A stretch of DNA of 29,232 nucleotides from Rhizophagus sp. LPA8_4_AMF (taxonomy: Eukaryota; Glomeromycota; Glomeromycetes; Glomerales; Glomeraceae), in contig JADRCO010000634.1 of NCBI GenBank assembly GCA_021464525.1, positions 1 through 29,232 of the forward strand, written 5' to 3'. Below, one piece after another: positions 9,931 to 19,707 of the stretch (positions are counted from its first letter, which is position 1; each line of letters starts with the position of its first letter). The notes under the pieces were generated by a model. It was not told where the DNA came from, did not search any database, and saw only the letters and a list, made by a program, of their open reading frames with translations. The position numbers and the translations under genes were made by a program.

Positions 9931-11505
9931 CTAGGTAAACGAAACCGTTGAAGTCCGTCGTCGCTTATTATGAATCTATGTAAATACGGGGAATCTTAAC
10001 CTAGATCTCAAATTTGTTGGTTTATCATGGTTTCAGTCACATTAATTATTTTTGTTTATCGTTTTAACATAATTAACGATGATAAATTTTCTCTATTTTT
10101 TTTTTCTCTTTTATGTTTTAAAAAAAAATATATATATTTTTTTTTAAAAGTAATTAATAAAGTTGATTCATAATTTAGATAAAAAGGAGTGTACTATTAA
10201 GTAATTTCCAAAATGTGAAGGTAAAATTATTTGAGAATATAAGAATTATTTAATATTGAAACTGATTTTTACAAGAGTACTAATTAATTACATTAATTAT
10301 TGAGACGTGTCAAATGATAGTATTTCAGAATCAATATAGATAACATGATATCTCCAAAAGTTCTAAACCAGACAAAAGCCAATGAAATTTTATCTATTAA
10401 TGCTAAAAATATGAATCTATTACCATAAGATGCATTTCAATGGAACGAATCTAACAAACCATATTTCATTCTTCTACGATCACCAGATGTGCCGATGTAG
10501 AGATAGCTCAAATTTTTGTATATTTTTATTGGTTTTTGATAGGTAAGATTTTGAAATTCATTTAGTTTAACATATTATGTTCTTTATACTACACTTTTTT
10601 TAAATAATCTATCAAAAATGTGCATATATAAATTGGTAACTTTTAATTATCGCTTACTAAGAAGAAATCATTTAAGCTTTAATAATATCAAGACGCGGGT
10701 TTGTCTTTTTTACTTTTAAAGTGTAACTTGAATGCTTTAGTTAAAGAAAATAAGCAAACAACTTGAAAAGTTATTCAACAATTATTGAAATATATGTATA
10801 TTAATTTTCATGGGTTTAGCTTAAATGGTTGTGCGAGTTATTGTTTTTGTTATAACGCTAGAAAGCATTCTTTTAGTAATAATTTCAGTGTTAAAACAAT
10901 ATAGCATTTAATGACATCTAATAGAGTTGTAAAGTATTAATTCCAATATTGATTTTGGCATTTAATTCAAATAAGCTTCAACTTAGTAAAGTTTTGTATT
11001 TTCAAGATTAAACTGACACTTTAATTGTTAACAATAAAATTAAATAAAAATTTTATTATGGTTTGTTAAAATGTTTAACTGATTATATTATTAATATGTA
11101 CAAGTACACAATTACATAATTTTTTTTTTTATTCTTTAATATTTTAAAAATTCATAAATTGTATAACTTTTTCGCTTTTTTTTTCAAAAAAAAGTTTGAG
11201 GCTAGTTATGACGCGCGCGAGCAAAAAAATTTTTTTAAATAGATGTTACTCGAATTGTGTGGCTCGTGTGGCGGATGATGAGTATTTCGAACCAATCATA
11301 TTTTAATAATAAATCACGTGTCACAAATAAATAATAAGCATTACAAAAAATTGGGTTACAACAAAATATATAAAAGGAAATAAACAGGGGCAGTTTAATT
11401 CAAAAAGGAAATTATGTCGTAGTGGATGGATGTAAATGTTGCATGGGTTACGGATAAAATCGTCTAGTACATAAAAGAATGTCCTTAGCCCTACGCTCTG
11501 AACAA
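9931..11505. other. ~1.57-kb segment unique to module 1
   Basis: Module homology stops after GGAATATAAGCCTAGG (near 9928) and resumes at TTAGGAAATGATCATTTA (near 11505). Copies 2 and 3 run straight through that point. TAGG sits at both edges and could be a short target duplication, but no terminal inverted repeats are visible. Inside are a decayed coding fragment (10345-10500), A+T-rich filler, and a promoter-like stretch with CACGTG (about 11319) and AATATATAAAAGG (about 11368) but no ORF after it. Confidence 0.45.
10345..10500 (+). pseudogene. possible decayed coding fragment, unrecognised
   Basis: From ATG at 10345 the frame reads about 27 codons (starting MISPKVLNQTKANEIL), hits a TAA, then continues in the same frame with FQWNESNKPYFILLRSPDVP before further stops. 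The composition is protein-like on both sides of the stop, suggesting a remnant brought in with the extra segment of module 1. I recognise no family. Confidence 0.25.
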
Positions 11506-11875
11506 TTAGGAAATGATCATTTACCGGAGTTTACTCAGAAATTTTTTATTGGGCATTTAATAGTAAAAAGTTTTAATTAAAATTTAGGCCATTCATTATA
11601 TTATCTAAGTGATATACGCGAAATATTTTAATTGACATTACAAGTAAACGAAAAAATGATACAATTATGTTTGTTACCTTAACTCCGTCATATTTGTCAT
11701 ACATAATATTCACATGAAAAATATTATTTATAGTTATATAAAGTTGCTCTTCCTTACACATATGCATTGACTAATAAATCTTTAATAATAAACTTATAAA
11801 TATTTTAAAACTAAAAAAAAATAAATAAATATGATTTTTTATTCTATTATAAAATTCCAACCATAATGATAATGA

Positions 11876-12049
11876 CTATGATTCATTCACTGACTCTCGA
11901 TTGAGCTCGTATCGTCTCTTCCACTCAATTTTTTGATCTTCAGGTAGATCTTGCCACATTTCAGATACTCGTTTACTGTAATTAGACATCATCACCTCGT
12001 ATGGCCCCATTTTTTGATAAACAATTGGCTGATCTTTTCTTCCGTTCAT
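11876..12049 (-). pseudogene. N-terminally truncated HMG-box ORF, array copy 1 (57 aa)
   Basis: The minus strand stays open from ATG at 12049 to TAG at 11876. The second half of an HMG box is intact: SNYSKRVSEMW, LPEDQKIEWKRRYELNRE, then SVNES and the stop. The first helix is missing. Compared with the intact relative at 27496, bases encoding NCFLLFRQEMMKERP are deleted and replaced by a short VYQKMGPY junction, and the upstream KKSTSKRKKR leader is shifted out of frame. The position equivalent to the TATA box at 27391 reads AGAAATAAAT. A peptide with helices 2 and 3 only would not be expected to fold as a normal HMG box. It lies convergent to the small ORF at 9150. Probably decayed, although the open frame allows a truncated product. 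Confidence 0.6.
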
Positions 12050-13552
12050 TTTCTTGATGAGAGAAAGGAATAATGGACCACGTATAAATTATTGATCATG
12101 ATTAAAGAAATTGGAAATTATATAATCAATTTAAAGAACAAATGCGAGATGTAATCTTTAATTATTTGTTTTTGATTTTTTATAATCGAAACTAGTAGAC
12201 ATTTATTTCTACTACCTTACTTACGGAGAATAAATTATTATAATACCGTCGAAATTTCTTTGAATGTAACTCTGAATGCGACTCTATAAGAAAGGGAATT
12301 TCCGTCATTTTCATTATAAATGATTATAATTTCTATATATAATTTTTTTCTCTTTTATTTTAATAGAAAACAATGACATTCGCGTTTAAGGTAACACAAA
12401 AAATATCATACTATTTCTTATCGCTCAGGGTAATACAATACGCCATATTATTCTTTTAACGGATAATGCCGATCATGGTTTATCTACATTGGTACAGAAA
12501 AAAAAAGAAAAATACACTAATATACTGTAGGTCTAGTGCTTTAAATGAAACACTTATTTAAACACATCAGTCTTTATAATTACAAATAAATCATTGTCAT
12601 GGGTATCCATTTTGTAGTTATAAAGTCCCCTTTATTTAATGGCAAAAATGGTTATATATATCCAAATATAGAGGCGATGAAAGTAAAGAGTTTTAGTAAT
12701 AAAAAGGTTTTCTTTGAGCATGATTATTTTTCGTGCAAACAATACAAATAAAACCGATTAATATATCGTTTATTACTAAGCTCTTTATTAATTTAGTTAA
12801 TTTGACGAAAAAACATGCAATAGCTAATACTATTGGGTCACTGAATACAAAGGGTTTGCTATTCTATCACAGATTATATAGCATCCGTAATCATAATCAT
12901 GTAGATTACGTACTTCATGTATTCATCAATTCTATAAAGACTAATAAAGTTTTAATTAAATAATTTCTAATTCCTAGATTATTTATGCAGATCTTTTATG
13001 TTTTTGGTTAAATTTAAAATGCAAGTCAACATAACGAGGCTTGTGATCATGTTTGCTTAATAATTTTAGAAATTCAAACTATTAGCTCAACGAAATTTGG
13101 TTTTATTTAAAATACTTTTTAGAAACTTTCATGTCTGATACGGTTTATGACTCCGTCATTGTCATTTTTAGTAGAAATTTTATTTTTATATGTTATTTGT
13201 AACGTAATGATTCATAGTTTATATTTACAAGATCAAGAGATCAAGTTTTACATTTTTTTTTTATGCTATACTAAATTTGATTTTTACAAGGATTTTTTTT
13301 ATTGGATAATTTTATAACGCCCAATAATACAAATACTGTAATATCTATTCACTGTAAAAAAAAAATTTTTTACTCTTGTGACTTTGGTTCCTTTTATTAT
13401 GCCAAGAAAGAGGCTATACTGAATAATATAGAAAGCTAATGTTTGGTGATAAAAATATGCACGAAAATTTTCATCTGGAGAAATTTTTTTTTTTTTGAGG
13501 ATTCAGCAAATGAACGGCATGTATTAATGCTACAATGTTACACGAATATCAA
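12050..13552. other. spacer between modules 1 and 2
   Basis: No gene seen; open frames here, such as 12733-12963, are A+T-rich and unconserved between modules. It holds blocks shared with other modules: TACTGTAGGTCTAGTGCTTT (12524), the marker ATTCTATCACAG (12861), TTTATATTTACAAGATCAAG (near 13218), the uninterrupted sequence CTATACTAAATTTGATTTTT (13266) that is the empty Helitron site, and ATAACGCCC (13316). It would contain the divergent promoters of the HMG copy and the next small ORF. Confidence 0.6.
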
Positions 13553-13562
13553 TATATATAAC
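13553..13562 (+). promoter_or_regulatory. TATA box, small ORF of module 2
   Basis: TATATATAAC lies 58-67 bp before the ATG at 13620 and is followed by CAATAAATTTTTCTTTCG, as in modules 1 and 3. Confidence 0.5.
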
Positions 13563-13619
13563 CAATAAATTTTTCTTTCGTTCTTATCATTTTTTTTTCT
13601 TTATAATTATTTATTTAAA

Positions 13620-13814
13620 ATGGGGTTAAACTCCAGGAATTTATATGTTCCTTCTAATAATTATAATCATGGTATCCATAAACGAAGACGACGCAAAATC
13701 ATTAATAAAATATATAGAAATGCGTTTAATGTTAATACATTAAGTCGATTTCCTTTACAAATTACAAATGATCCATTCGCAGCTCAGTTGTTTTTTGGGT
13801 CTTCTTTCCGTTAA
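13620..13814 (+). CDS. small HKRRRR-motif protein, array copy 2 (64 aa)
   Basis: Same unrecognised family as the ORF at 9150. The sequence runs MGLNSRNLYVPSNNYN, then GIHKRRRRKIINKIYR, then FNVNTLSRFPLQITNDPF and QLFFGSSFR. It differs from the copy at 18030 by ten bases in 195: six are synonymous and four give conservative changes (Asn/Asp, Ile/Val, Ala/Val twice). That bias is what purifying selection on a protein would produce. The ATG is in the context TTTAAAATGGGG, with a TATA box about 60 bp upstream and AATAAA 267 bp after the stop (14081). A GTGAGTATG splice-donor-like sequence follows the stop. The basic tract suggests nuclear or nucleic-acid association; this is inference only. Confidence 0.65.
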   Translation: MGLNSRNLYVPSNNYNHGIHKRRRRKIINKIYRNAFNVNTLSRFPLQITNDPFAAQLFFGSSFR

Positions 13815-14930
13815 TCATCGTTTTATTGGTGAGTATGATTAGGTTATTACACAAAAAATAGTACAAATAATTTCAAGCAAGTCGCTCATTAAGTTTTCTT
13901 CATTATAAACCAGTGGTTTTCTCGCTTTAAATTATCTTCAGCAATAAAATAATTGGGAGTCATTGAATAAATTCCTGAATATTACACGTACTCCTACTGG
14001 TTTAAAGTTGTCATTTCCGAAATTAAACATTAAGATTTAATTTATTTCATTCTTATTGTATGTTATAGTATTAGACTGTTAATAAAGTCAATATTACTAT
14101 TTTAACGGCAAATCTTATTTAATAATCATTTTCATTATTATTATTTAATACAGTAATAAATGGTTATAAATGATTTATTTTGTTGAATATTGCTATAATA
14201 TTGTAAAATTTATAACAACAGCAGCATTTCAGATATCTTCGATGCACTATTAGACGTTCAAAAGGAAATATATATGGAAAGTTACAAAGTTTTTGGGTCA
14301 TATAGTCAACGTTCTTTGTTAGATATACAGTATATCTTCTATAAATTGACTAACTCGGGCCTATCATTTGACGTATATTTAATTCTGTATGGCCCGAATA
14401 AATACTAATATAGAGTTCTCAACAATATGATAAACTTAGGAAAGGTCATTTATCGCAGAAATTTTTTATCGAGAAATTTTTTATCGGGCATTTAATAGCA
14501 AAAATTTTTAAATCTAAATTAAGTAAAATTTAGGCTATTTTATCTATAAAGTGATAGGAAAACAAAGCATCTAAATGACGCGAAATATTATTGAATTTTA
14601 TCATGTGATATAACCCCTGCACATCCTGGCTCCGACCGCTAGACCAATGTTCCGATTCTAAATACTATTTAATAAGCCAGAAATTAACTGTTGTGTTTGT
14701 TAGCCACATTTATCATACATAATATTAATAGGAAATATATATTACTTACAGTTAACAAGTAGCTATAAAATTACTCTTTTTTTATACATATGCATAATTA
14801 AAAGCATCCTTAATAATAAACAAATATTTTAAACTAAAGCAAATAAATTATTTTTATTCTATTAAAATCCAAGACATCTATCCGTGATCACTGAATCTCT
14901 CGATTAAAATTCGAAATAATGATAATAAAT
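13815..14930 (+). other. conserved 3' region of module 2
   Basis: It contains GTGAGTATG (13829), AAACCAGT (13907-13914) facing ACTGGTTT (13996-14003), and AATAAA (14081-14086). The acceptor seen in module 1 is changed: TTTCAG has become TTTCCG (14014-14019). Farther on are TGTATGGCCCGAATAAATA (near 14385), TTTTTATCGGGCATTTAATA and GATATAACCCCTGCACA (near 14608); the last is also the core of the 165-bp repeats at 27998. No gene is seen. Confidence 0.55.
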
Positions 14931-15320
14931 ATGGTTCGTTCACTGATTCCACTGACTCTCGATTGAGCTCGTATCGTCTCCATTCAATTTTTTTTCATCT
15001 TCAGATAAATTTTGTCACATTTCAGATACTCGTTTACTATAATTTGACATCTTCATCTTGTATGGTCTCTCTTTCATCATTTCTTGGCGAAATAAAAGAA
15101 AACAATTATAAATTATGTATGGTTCGTTCACTGACTCCACTGACTCCCGATTAAGCTCTATCGTCCGTCTCTTCCACTCAACCTTCTCATCTTCAGATAA
15201 ATTTTGCCACATTTTAGATACTCGTTTACTGTAATTAGGCATCATCACCTTGTATGGCCCCATTTTTTAATAAATAATTAGCTGATCTTTTCTTCCGTTC
15301 ATTTTCTTGATGAGAGAAAG
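14931..15320 (-). pseudogene. duplicated, broken HMG-box sequence, array copy 2
   Basis: Two partial HMG boxes lie head to tail on the minus strand. The upstream one (about 15117-15300) has the same first-helix deletion as copy 1, then reads MGPYKVMMPNYSKRVSKMW and LSEDEKVEWKRR, with a small insertion giving RRTIELNRE. It runs in frame through SVESVNEP into a second box starting NCFLLFRQEMMKERPYKMKM. This keeps the first helix but has a stop at the conserved Trp of SEMW (TGG to TGA), ending the 82-codon frame at 15015. Beyond the stop an added-A frameshift precedes WRRYELNRE-like sequence down to about 14931. It thus appears to be a hybrid of a deleted and an undeleted copy, probably by unequal exchange. 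Non-functional as a standard HMG protein. Confidence 0.65.
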
Positions 15321-16008
15321 GAATAATGGACCACGTATTAATTATAGGAAATTGAAAATTATATAATCAATTTAAAGAATAAATGCAAGATGTAAACTTT
15401 AATTATTTGTTTTTGATATTTTATAATCGAAACTAGGCATTTATTTCTAGTACTACTTACTTACGGAGAATAAATTATTATATACCATCGAAATTTCTTT
15501 GTAACTCTGAATGTGACTCTATAAGAAAGGGAACTTCCGTTATAATTTCTATATATAATATTTTTCTAATAGAAAACAATGAGGTTTCCTTCATCGCGTT
15601 TAAGGTAACACAAAAATATCATACTATTTCTTTTGTCGCTCAGGGTAACATACAATATGGCATATTAGTTTATTCCTTTCTTTTAACGGTTAATGCCGAT
15701 CATGGTTTATCAAAATTGGTTCAGAAAAAAAGAAATAAAAATACACTAATATACTGTAGGTCTAGTGCTTTAATTGAAACACTTGCTTAATAATTTTAGA
15801 AATTCAAACTTAGTTCAACGAAATTTGGATTATTTAAAATACTTTTTAGAAACTTTCATGTCTGATATGGTTTATAACTCCGTCTTTGTCATTTTTATTT
15901 AATAGAAATTTTATTTTATATTATGTATGTGATGACTTATAGTTTATATTTACAAGATCAAGAGATCAAGAGATCAAGTTCTACATTTTTTAAAAAAATT
16001 ATACTAAA
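15321..16008. other. spacer between module 2 and the Helitron
   Basis: It shares blocks with 12080-13270, including ACTCTATAAGAAAGGGAA, TACTGTAGGTCTAGTGCTTT (15756) and TTTATATTTACAAGATCAAG, but lacks about 500 bp present in the module 1-2 spacer: the sequence jumps from GAAACACTT to GCTTAATAATTTTAG. AGATCAAG is present three times in a row near 15953-15976. No gene seen. Confidence 0.6.
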
Positions 16009-16260
16009 CTAGCAGTAACCCGTCGCGCTGCGCCGGGGATGGGAATTTGCTCATCAAATTAAGAAAAGTAACAATGATATGTTTATATAGATGGAAATAG
16101 ATTTAGTCTTTTACTAATATTACAGTATGATAAGATTAGAAGAAAATAAATATAATAAAATTATATAATTTACATGTTAATGCTGATAAAAGTGAATTGC
16201 ATTAAATATTACATATGAAAGATTATATTTAGTACAAAATGCTATATAAATAAAATGTTT

Positions 16261-16830
16261 TCAAATATGGATTCTACTTATAGAATGAAAGATTTTATGG
16301 TATACAATGTTTCTTGTTTTGCAGTTCTCACTATCATCTATAAGGACCTTAATATACTGATACATAGTTACTCTTGAGAAGGCAACATATAATTGCCCAT
16401 GTGCAAATACAGGTTCAAGTAAGTAAACACCAACTCTGCTTAGAGTTTGTCCTTGTGATTTATTAATTGTCATTGAGAATGAGACATGAATAGGAAATTG
16501 ACATTGTAACTACTGATATTTTTGCGGAAATTATTAGCTTCAGAATCCAGTGAAGTGTATAGGTTCATCAAATATAGAGGTTGGTCTAAGCAAAGATGGC
16601 AACCTGACTTTACCACTAGCACAGCATACAGTGAAAGATGGAGAGGTATGGCTGCTACACTAATCTTTTTCATCTATCCAAAACTTAGCACCACAATGGA
16701 TACATGACTTATCCATTCTTCCAGGATCATGACGCTTTATACCAGTGCTATTTTGTCTAATCCTTTGTCTTTTTCTGTAAGTAGCTTGGCGTTCACTTTT
16801 TAATCTTCTCTTTCATTGTTCAGACATTTC
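16261..16830 (-). pseudogene. Helitron Rep/Pif1-type helicase remnant, internal deletion
   Basis: Two ends of a Helitron protein are joined after loss of the middle. The N-terminal part reads TYRKRQRIRQNSTGIKRH, DKSCIHCGAKFWIDEKD, then an in-frame TAG, then SFTVCCASGKVRLPSLL. This is the CxxCGAxxW...CCxxGKVxLP zinc-binding pattern of the N-terminal region. A frameshift leads into EANNFRKNISSYNVNFLF. It then jumps directly to the C-terminal helicase end: MTINKSQGQTLSRVGVYL and GQLYVAFSRVT, which are Pif1-family motifs V and VI, and stops at 16261. The HUH Rep nuclease and helicase Walker A/B motifs are absent. In intact elements this protein nicks and unwinds DNA for rolling-circle transposition. 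This copy cannot. Confidence 0.85.
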
Positions 16831-17042
16831 ATTTTCAAATGTTCTCTGAAGAGATGCTATTGATTTTTGTATTACAATATTACACGTATGTTATATCAAT
16901 GGAAAAATTGATTCAAAATTTATTATTACACAAAGCAGACATTGCAATACTGTAGAATTTATGATTTATTTATTTATTTACGTTTATAAATTTTTATTAC
17001 AAAAATAATTCTGAATAATCTAAAAAAATAAAAATCACAAAA

Positions 17043-17190
17043 ACACCATTATACCGATCTATTGTTACAAAAAATAAAACTATCATAGCGATCTATATTA
17101 AAAAATAGACATCCTTTAAAACACCATTATACCGATCTATTGTTACAAAAAATAAATATCACAAAAAACTATCATAGCGATCTATATTAA
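17043..17190. repeat. two tandem copies of a ~78-bp repeat inside the Helitron
   Basis: ACACCATTATACCGATCTAT begins at 17043 and again at 17121; each is followed by TGTTACAAAAAATAAA and ACTATCATAGCGATCTATA. The second copy carries a small insertion (TATCACAAAA). Confidence 0.8.
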
Positions 17191-17578
17191 AAAAAAAGCC
17201 AAACCAAAAAAAGAAAAGTGAAAAAATTTTTTTTCAGATTGGAAAATAAGCCAACCAGAAAAAAAAGTTAAAAAAAATTTTTCGGATTGGAAAATAAGCC
17301 AACCGAAAAAAAAAGTGAAAAATTTTTTTTCAGATTGAAAAATAAGCCAACCCGAAAAAAGACTAGTGAAAAAAATTTTTTCGGATTGGAAAATAAGCCA
17401 ACCCGAAAAAAGAAAAGTGGAAAATCTTTCCGGATTGGGAAATAAGCCAACCTGAAAAAAGAAAAGTGAAAAAAAAAGTTTTTCGGATTGGAAAATAAGC
17501 CAACCCGAAAAAAGAAAAGTGGAAAAAAATTTTTCAGATTGGAAAAAAAACCAACCCGAAAAAAGAAAAAGTAAAAGG
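17191..17578. repeat. A-rich minisatellite, about eight ~50-bp copies, inside the Helitron
   Basis: The unit is GGATTGGAAAATAAGCCAAC followed by CCGAAAAAAGAAAAGTGAAA and a T run. AAGCCAA-like cores recur near 17198, 17249, 17299, 17345, 17394, 17443, 17497 and (as AAACCAA) 17548. The frame 17268-17450 is only this repeat translated and is not a gene. Variable tandem repeats near Helitron ends are common. Confidence 0.8.
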
Positions 17579-17683
17579 ATTCAAAAAAAAAAATAAAAAT
17601 AAAAAAAAATCGAAAAAAAAAAAAATTGATTAATTATACGGGTTAATCTAAACGTCTGACAGATCGACACAAATTATTATAGA

Positions 17684-17963
17684 TTTGATTGTTACAAGGA
17701 TTTTTTTTATTGGGTAATTTTATAACGCCCATTAATACAAATACTGTAATATTTATTCGCTGTAAAAAAAAATTTTTTTACTTTTTTAGACTTGTGATTT
17801 GGTTCCTTTATTATGCCAAGAAAGTGGCTATACTGAATAATATAGAAAGCCAATGTTTGGTGACAAAAATATGCACGAGGGTTTTTCTTCTGGAGAACTT
17901 TTTTTTGAGGATTCGCAAATGAGCGGCGTGTATTTTATTACAACAATGTTACACGAATATCAG
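17684..17963 (+). other. upstream region of module 3 small ORF
   Basis: It closely matches 13274-13552: TTACAAGGATTTTTTTTATT, ATAACGCCC, ACAAATACTGTAATAT, TATGCCAAGAAAG.GGCTAT, and AAAATATGCACGA. This shared ~280 bp directly before the TATA box is the best candidate for the promoter of the small-ORF family. Confidence 0.5.
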
Positions 17964-17972
17964 TATATATAA
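17964..17972 (+). promoter_or_regulatory. TATA box, small ORF of module 3
   Basis: TATATATAA ends 57 bp before the ATG at 18030 and is followed by CTAATAAATTTTTCTTTCG. Confidence 0.5.
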
Positions 17973-18029
17973 CTAATAAATTTTTCTTTCGTTCTTTCAT
18001 TTTTTTTTCTTTATAATTATTTATTTAAA

Positions 18030-18224
18030 ATGGGGTTAAACTCTAGGGATTTATATGTTCCTTCTAATAATTATAATCATGGTATCCATAAACGAAGACG
18101 ACGTAAAGTCATTAATAAAATATATAGAAATGTGTTTAATGTTAATACATTGAGTCGATTTCCTTTACAAATTACAAATGATCCATTCGCGGTTCAGTTG
18201 TTTTTTGGGTCTTCCTTTCGTTAA
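18030..18224 (+). CDS. small HKRRRR-motif protein, array copy 3 (64 aa)
   Basis: Same family as 9150 and 13620. It begins MGLNSRDLYVPSNNYN, has GIHKRRRRKVINKIYR in the middle, and ends PLQITNDPFAVQLFFGSSFR. It differs from copy 2 at four residues, all conservative. No membrane segment or signal peptide is visible; the pentad of basic residues gives a strongly positive centre. AATAAA lies 283 bp after the stop (18507-18512), and GTGAGTATG starts at 18240. The Helitron inserted about 350 bp upstream of the ATG leaves the conserved upstream block and TATA box intact, so expression could persist. Function unknown. Confidence 0.65.
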   Translation: MGLNSRDLYVPSNNYNHGIHKRRRRKVINKIYRNVFNVNTLSRFPLQITNDPFAVQLFFGSSFR

Positions 18225-19437
18225 ACATCGTTTTTCTTGGTGAGTATGATTAGGTTATTACATGCGTGACTAATGTAACAAAAATAGTACAAATAATTTC
18301 AAGCAAGTCGCTCATTAAGTTTTCTTCATTATAAACCAGTGGTTTTCTCGCTTTAAATTATCTTCAGCAATAAAATAATTGGGAGTCATTGAATAAATTC
18401 CTGAATATTACACGTACTCCTACTGGTTTAAAGTTGTCATTTCCGAAATTAAACATTAAGATTTAATTTATTTCATTCTTATTGTATGTTATAGTATTAG
18501 ACTGTTAATAAAGTCAATATTACTATTTTAACGGAAAATCTTATTTAATAATCATTTTCATTACTAATTTAATAAGTAGTATTAAATGGTTTATTTTGTT
18601 GAATATTGCTATAATATTATAAATATATAACAACAGCAGCATTTCAGATATCTTCAATGCACTATTAGCACGTTCAAAAGGAAATGCATATGGAAAGTTA
18701 CAAAGTTTTGGATCATAGAGTCAACATTCTTTGTTAGATATACAGTATATCTTCTATAAATTGACTAACTCGGGCCTGATCATTTGACATATATTTGATT
18801 CGGGCAAATTTTGTATGGCCCGAATAAATAATATAGCAAGTAAACATAACCCATTTGATCAACATGCCCGAGTTCTCGGAATATAAACTTAAGAAATGAG
18901 TGAATGGTCATTTATCGAAGTTTATCCAGAAGTTTTTTATTGAGAACCTTTTTATCGGGCATTTAATAGCAAATCTAAATTTAGGCTATTTTATCTATTA
19001 AGTGATAAGATTGATTTAAACAAGCGCAATAAATGGCGCGAAATATTATTGAATTTATCATGTGATATAACCCCTGCACAACCTGGCTAATTAGGAATAA
19101 GTAAATTTTACTAGGATCGGATAAATTATCGACCGATAGACCAATGTTCCTACTATTTTAATAAGCCGGAAATTAACCGTTGTGTTTGTTAGCCACATTT
19201 ATCATACATAATATTAATATGAAATGTATTACAGTTAATAAGTAGCTATATATTACTCTTTTTTTATACATATGCATAATTAAAAATATCCTTAATAATA
19301 AACTCAAATATTTTAAACTAAATCAAATAAATGATTTTTATTCTATTAAAATCTAAAACATCCATCTGTAATTATAGTTGGTTTCTAAATCTTTCGATTA
19401 AAATCCAAAGCATTCATCCGATTATGGTTCGTTTGCT
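18225..19437 (+). other. conserved 3' region of module 3
   Basis: Near-copy of 13815-14930: GTGAGTATG (18240), AAACCAGT..ACTGGTTT stem, TTTCCG in place of an acceptor, AATAAA (18507), AGCAGCATTTCAGATATC (near 18636), TTTTGTATGGCCCGAATAAA (near 18808) and GATATAACCCCTGCACA (near 19064). Relative to module 2 it has an extra segment near 19088-19133. No gene seen. Confidence 0.55.
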
Positions 19438-19632
19438 GACTCTTGATTGAGCTCGTATCGTCAATTTTTTGATCTTCAGGTAGATCTTGTCACATTTCAG
19501 ATACTTGTTTACTGATACTGTAATTCTACATCATCATTTATATGACCCCTTCGACATTTCTTGATAAACAATTAGCAGATCTTTTCTTCCTTTTGGACGT
19601 TGATTTCTTTGGTGAGAGAGGGACCAAGTATA
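19438..19632 (-). pseudogene. decayed HMG-box sequence, array copy 3
   Basis: The minus strand still shows PKKSTSKRKKRSANC, the leader seen in the intact copy at 27496. The first helix is then deleted at the same place as in copies 1 and 2, several stops follow (including TGA at the conserved Trp of SEMW), and LPEDQKI leads into a deletion that removes EWKRR. It cannot encode an HMG box. It retains the leader that copies 1 and 2 lost, so it records an earlier stage of decay. Confidence 0.65.
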
Positions 19633-19707
19633 AGTTATTGATCATGATTTATATATTGTATTTACATTTGTTAAACGTCTCAAAAAAAAAAAGAAAAAAT
19701 ACTAATA

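Larger units (their letters stand above)
16009..17683 (-). mobile_element. internally deleted Helitron, 1675 bp
   Basis: Read on the minus strand it begins TCTATAATAATTTGTG (from 17683) and ends GGGTTACTGCTAG (at 16009), giving the TC start and CTAG (CTRR) end of Helitrons. A G+C-rich hairpin (CCCG..CGGG around GCGCAGCGC) lies just before the end. It sits exactly between A and T with no target duplication. The paralogous spacer at 13266 has the empty site CTATACTAAATTTGAT, while here the flanks are ATACTAAA and TTTGATTG. It contains fused remnants of the Rep/helicase gene (16261-16830) and two sets of tandem repeats in its 5' half. The catalytic Rep domain is missing, so it is non-autonomous. 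Confidence 0.88.

Noticed and set aside
11573-11767. 64-codon minus-strand frame before the HMG fragment
   Set aside because: Equivalent positions in modules 2 and 3 contain indels that break it.
12733-12963. 76-codon frame in the module 1-2 spacer
   Set aside because: The start is in a variable part and the equivalent regions of other modules do not keep the frame open.
14963-15154. 63-codon plus-strand frame
   Set aside because: Antisense to the duplicated HMG sequence, with no ATG at its start.
16522-16707. 61-codon plus-strand frame in the Helitron
   Set aside because: Antisense shadow of the N-terminal Helitron protein remnant.
17268-17450. 60-codon minus-strand frame of Phe-rich repeats
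   Set aside because: Simply the translated ~50-bp minisatellite.
17689-17922. 77-codon plus-strand frame upstream of module 3
   Set aside because: Lies in the conserved promoter block; the paralogous block before module 2 breaks the frame.
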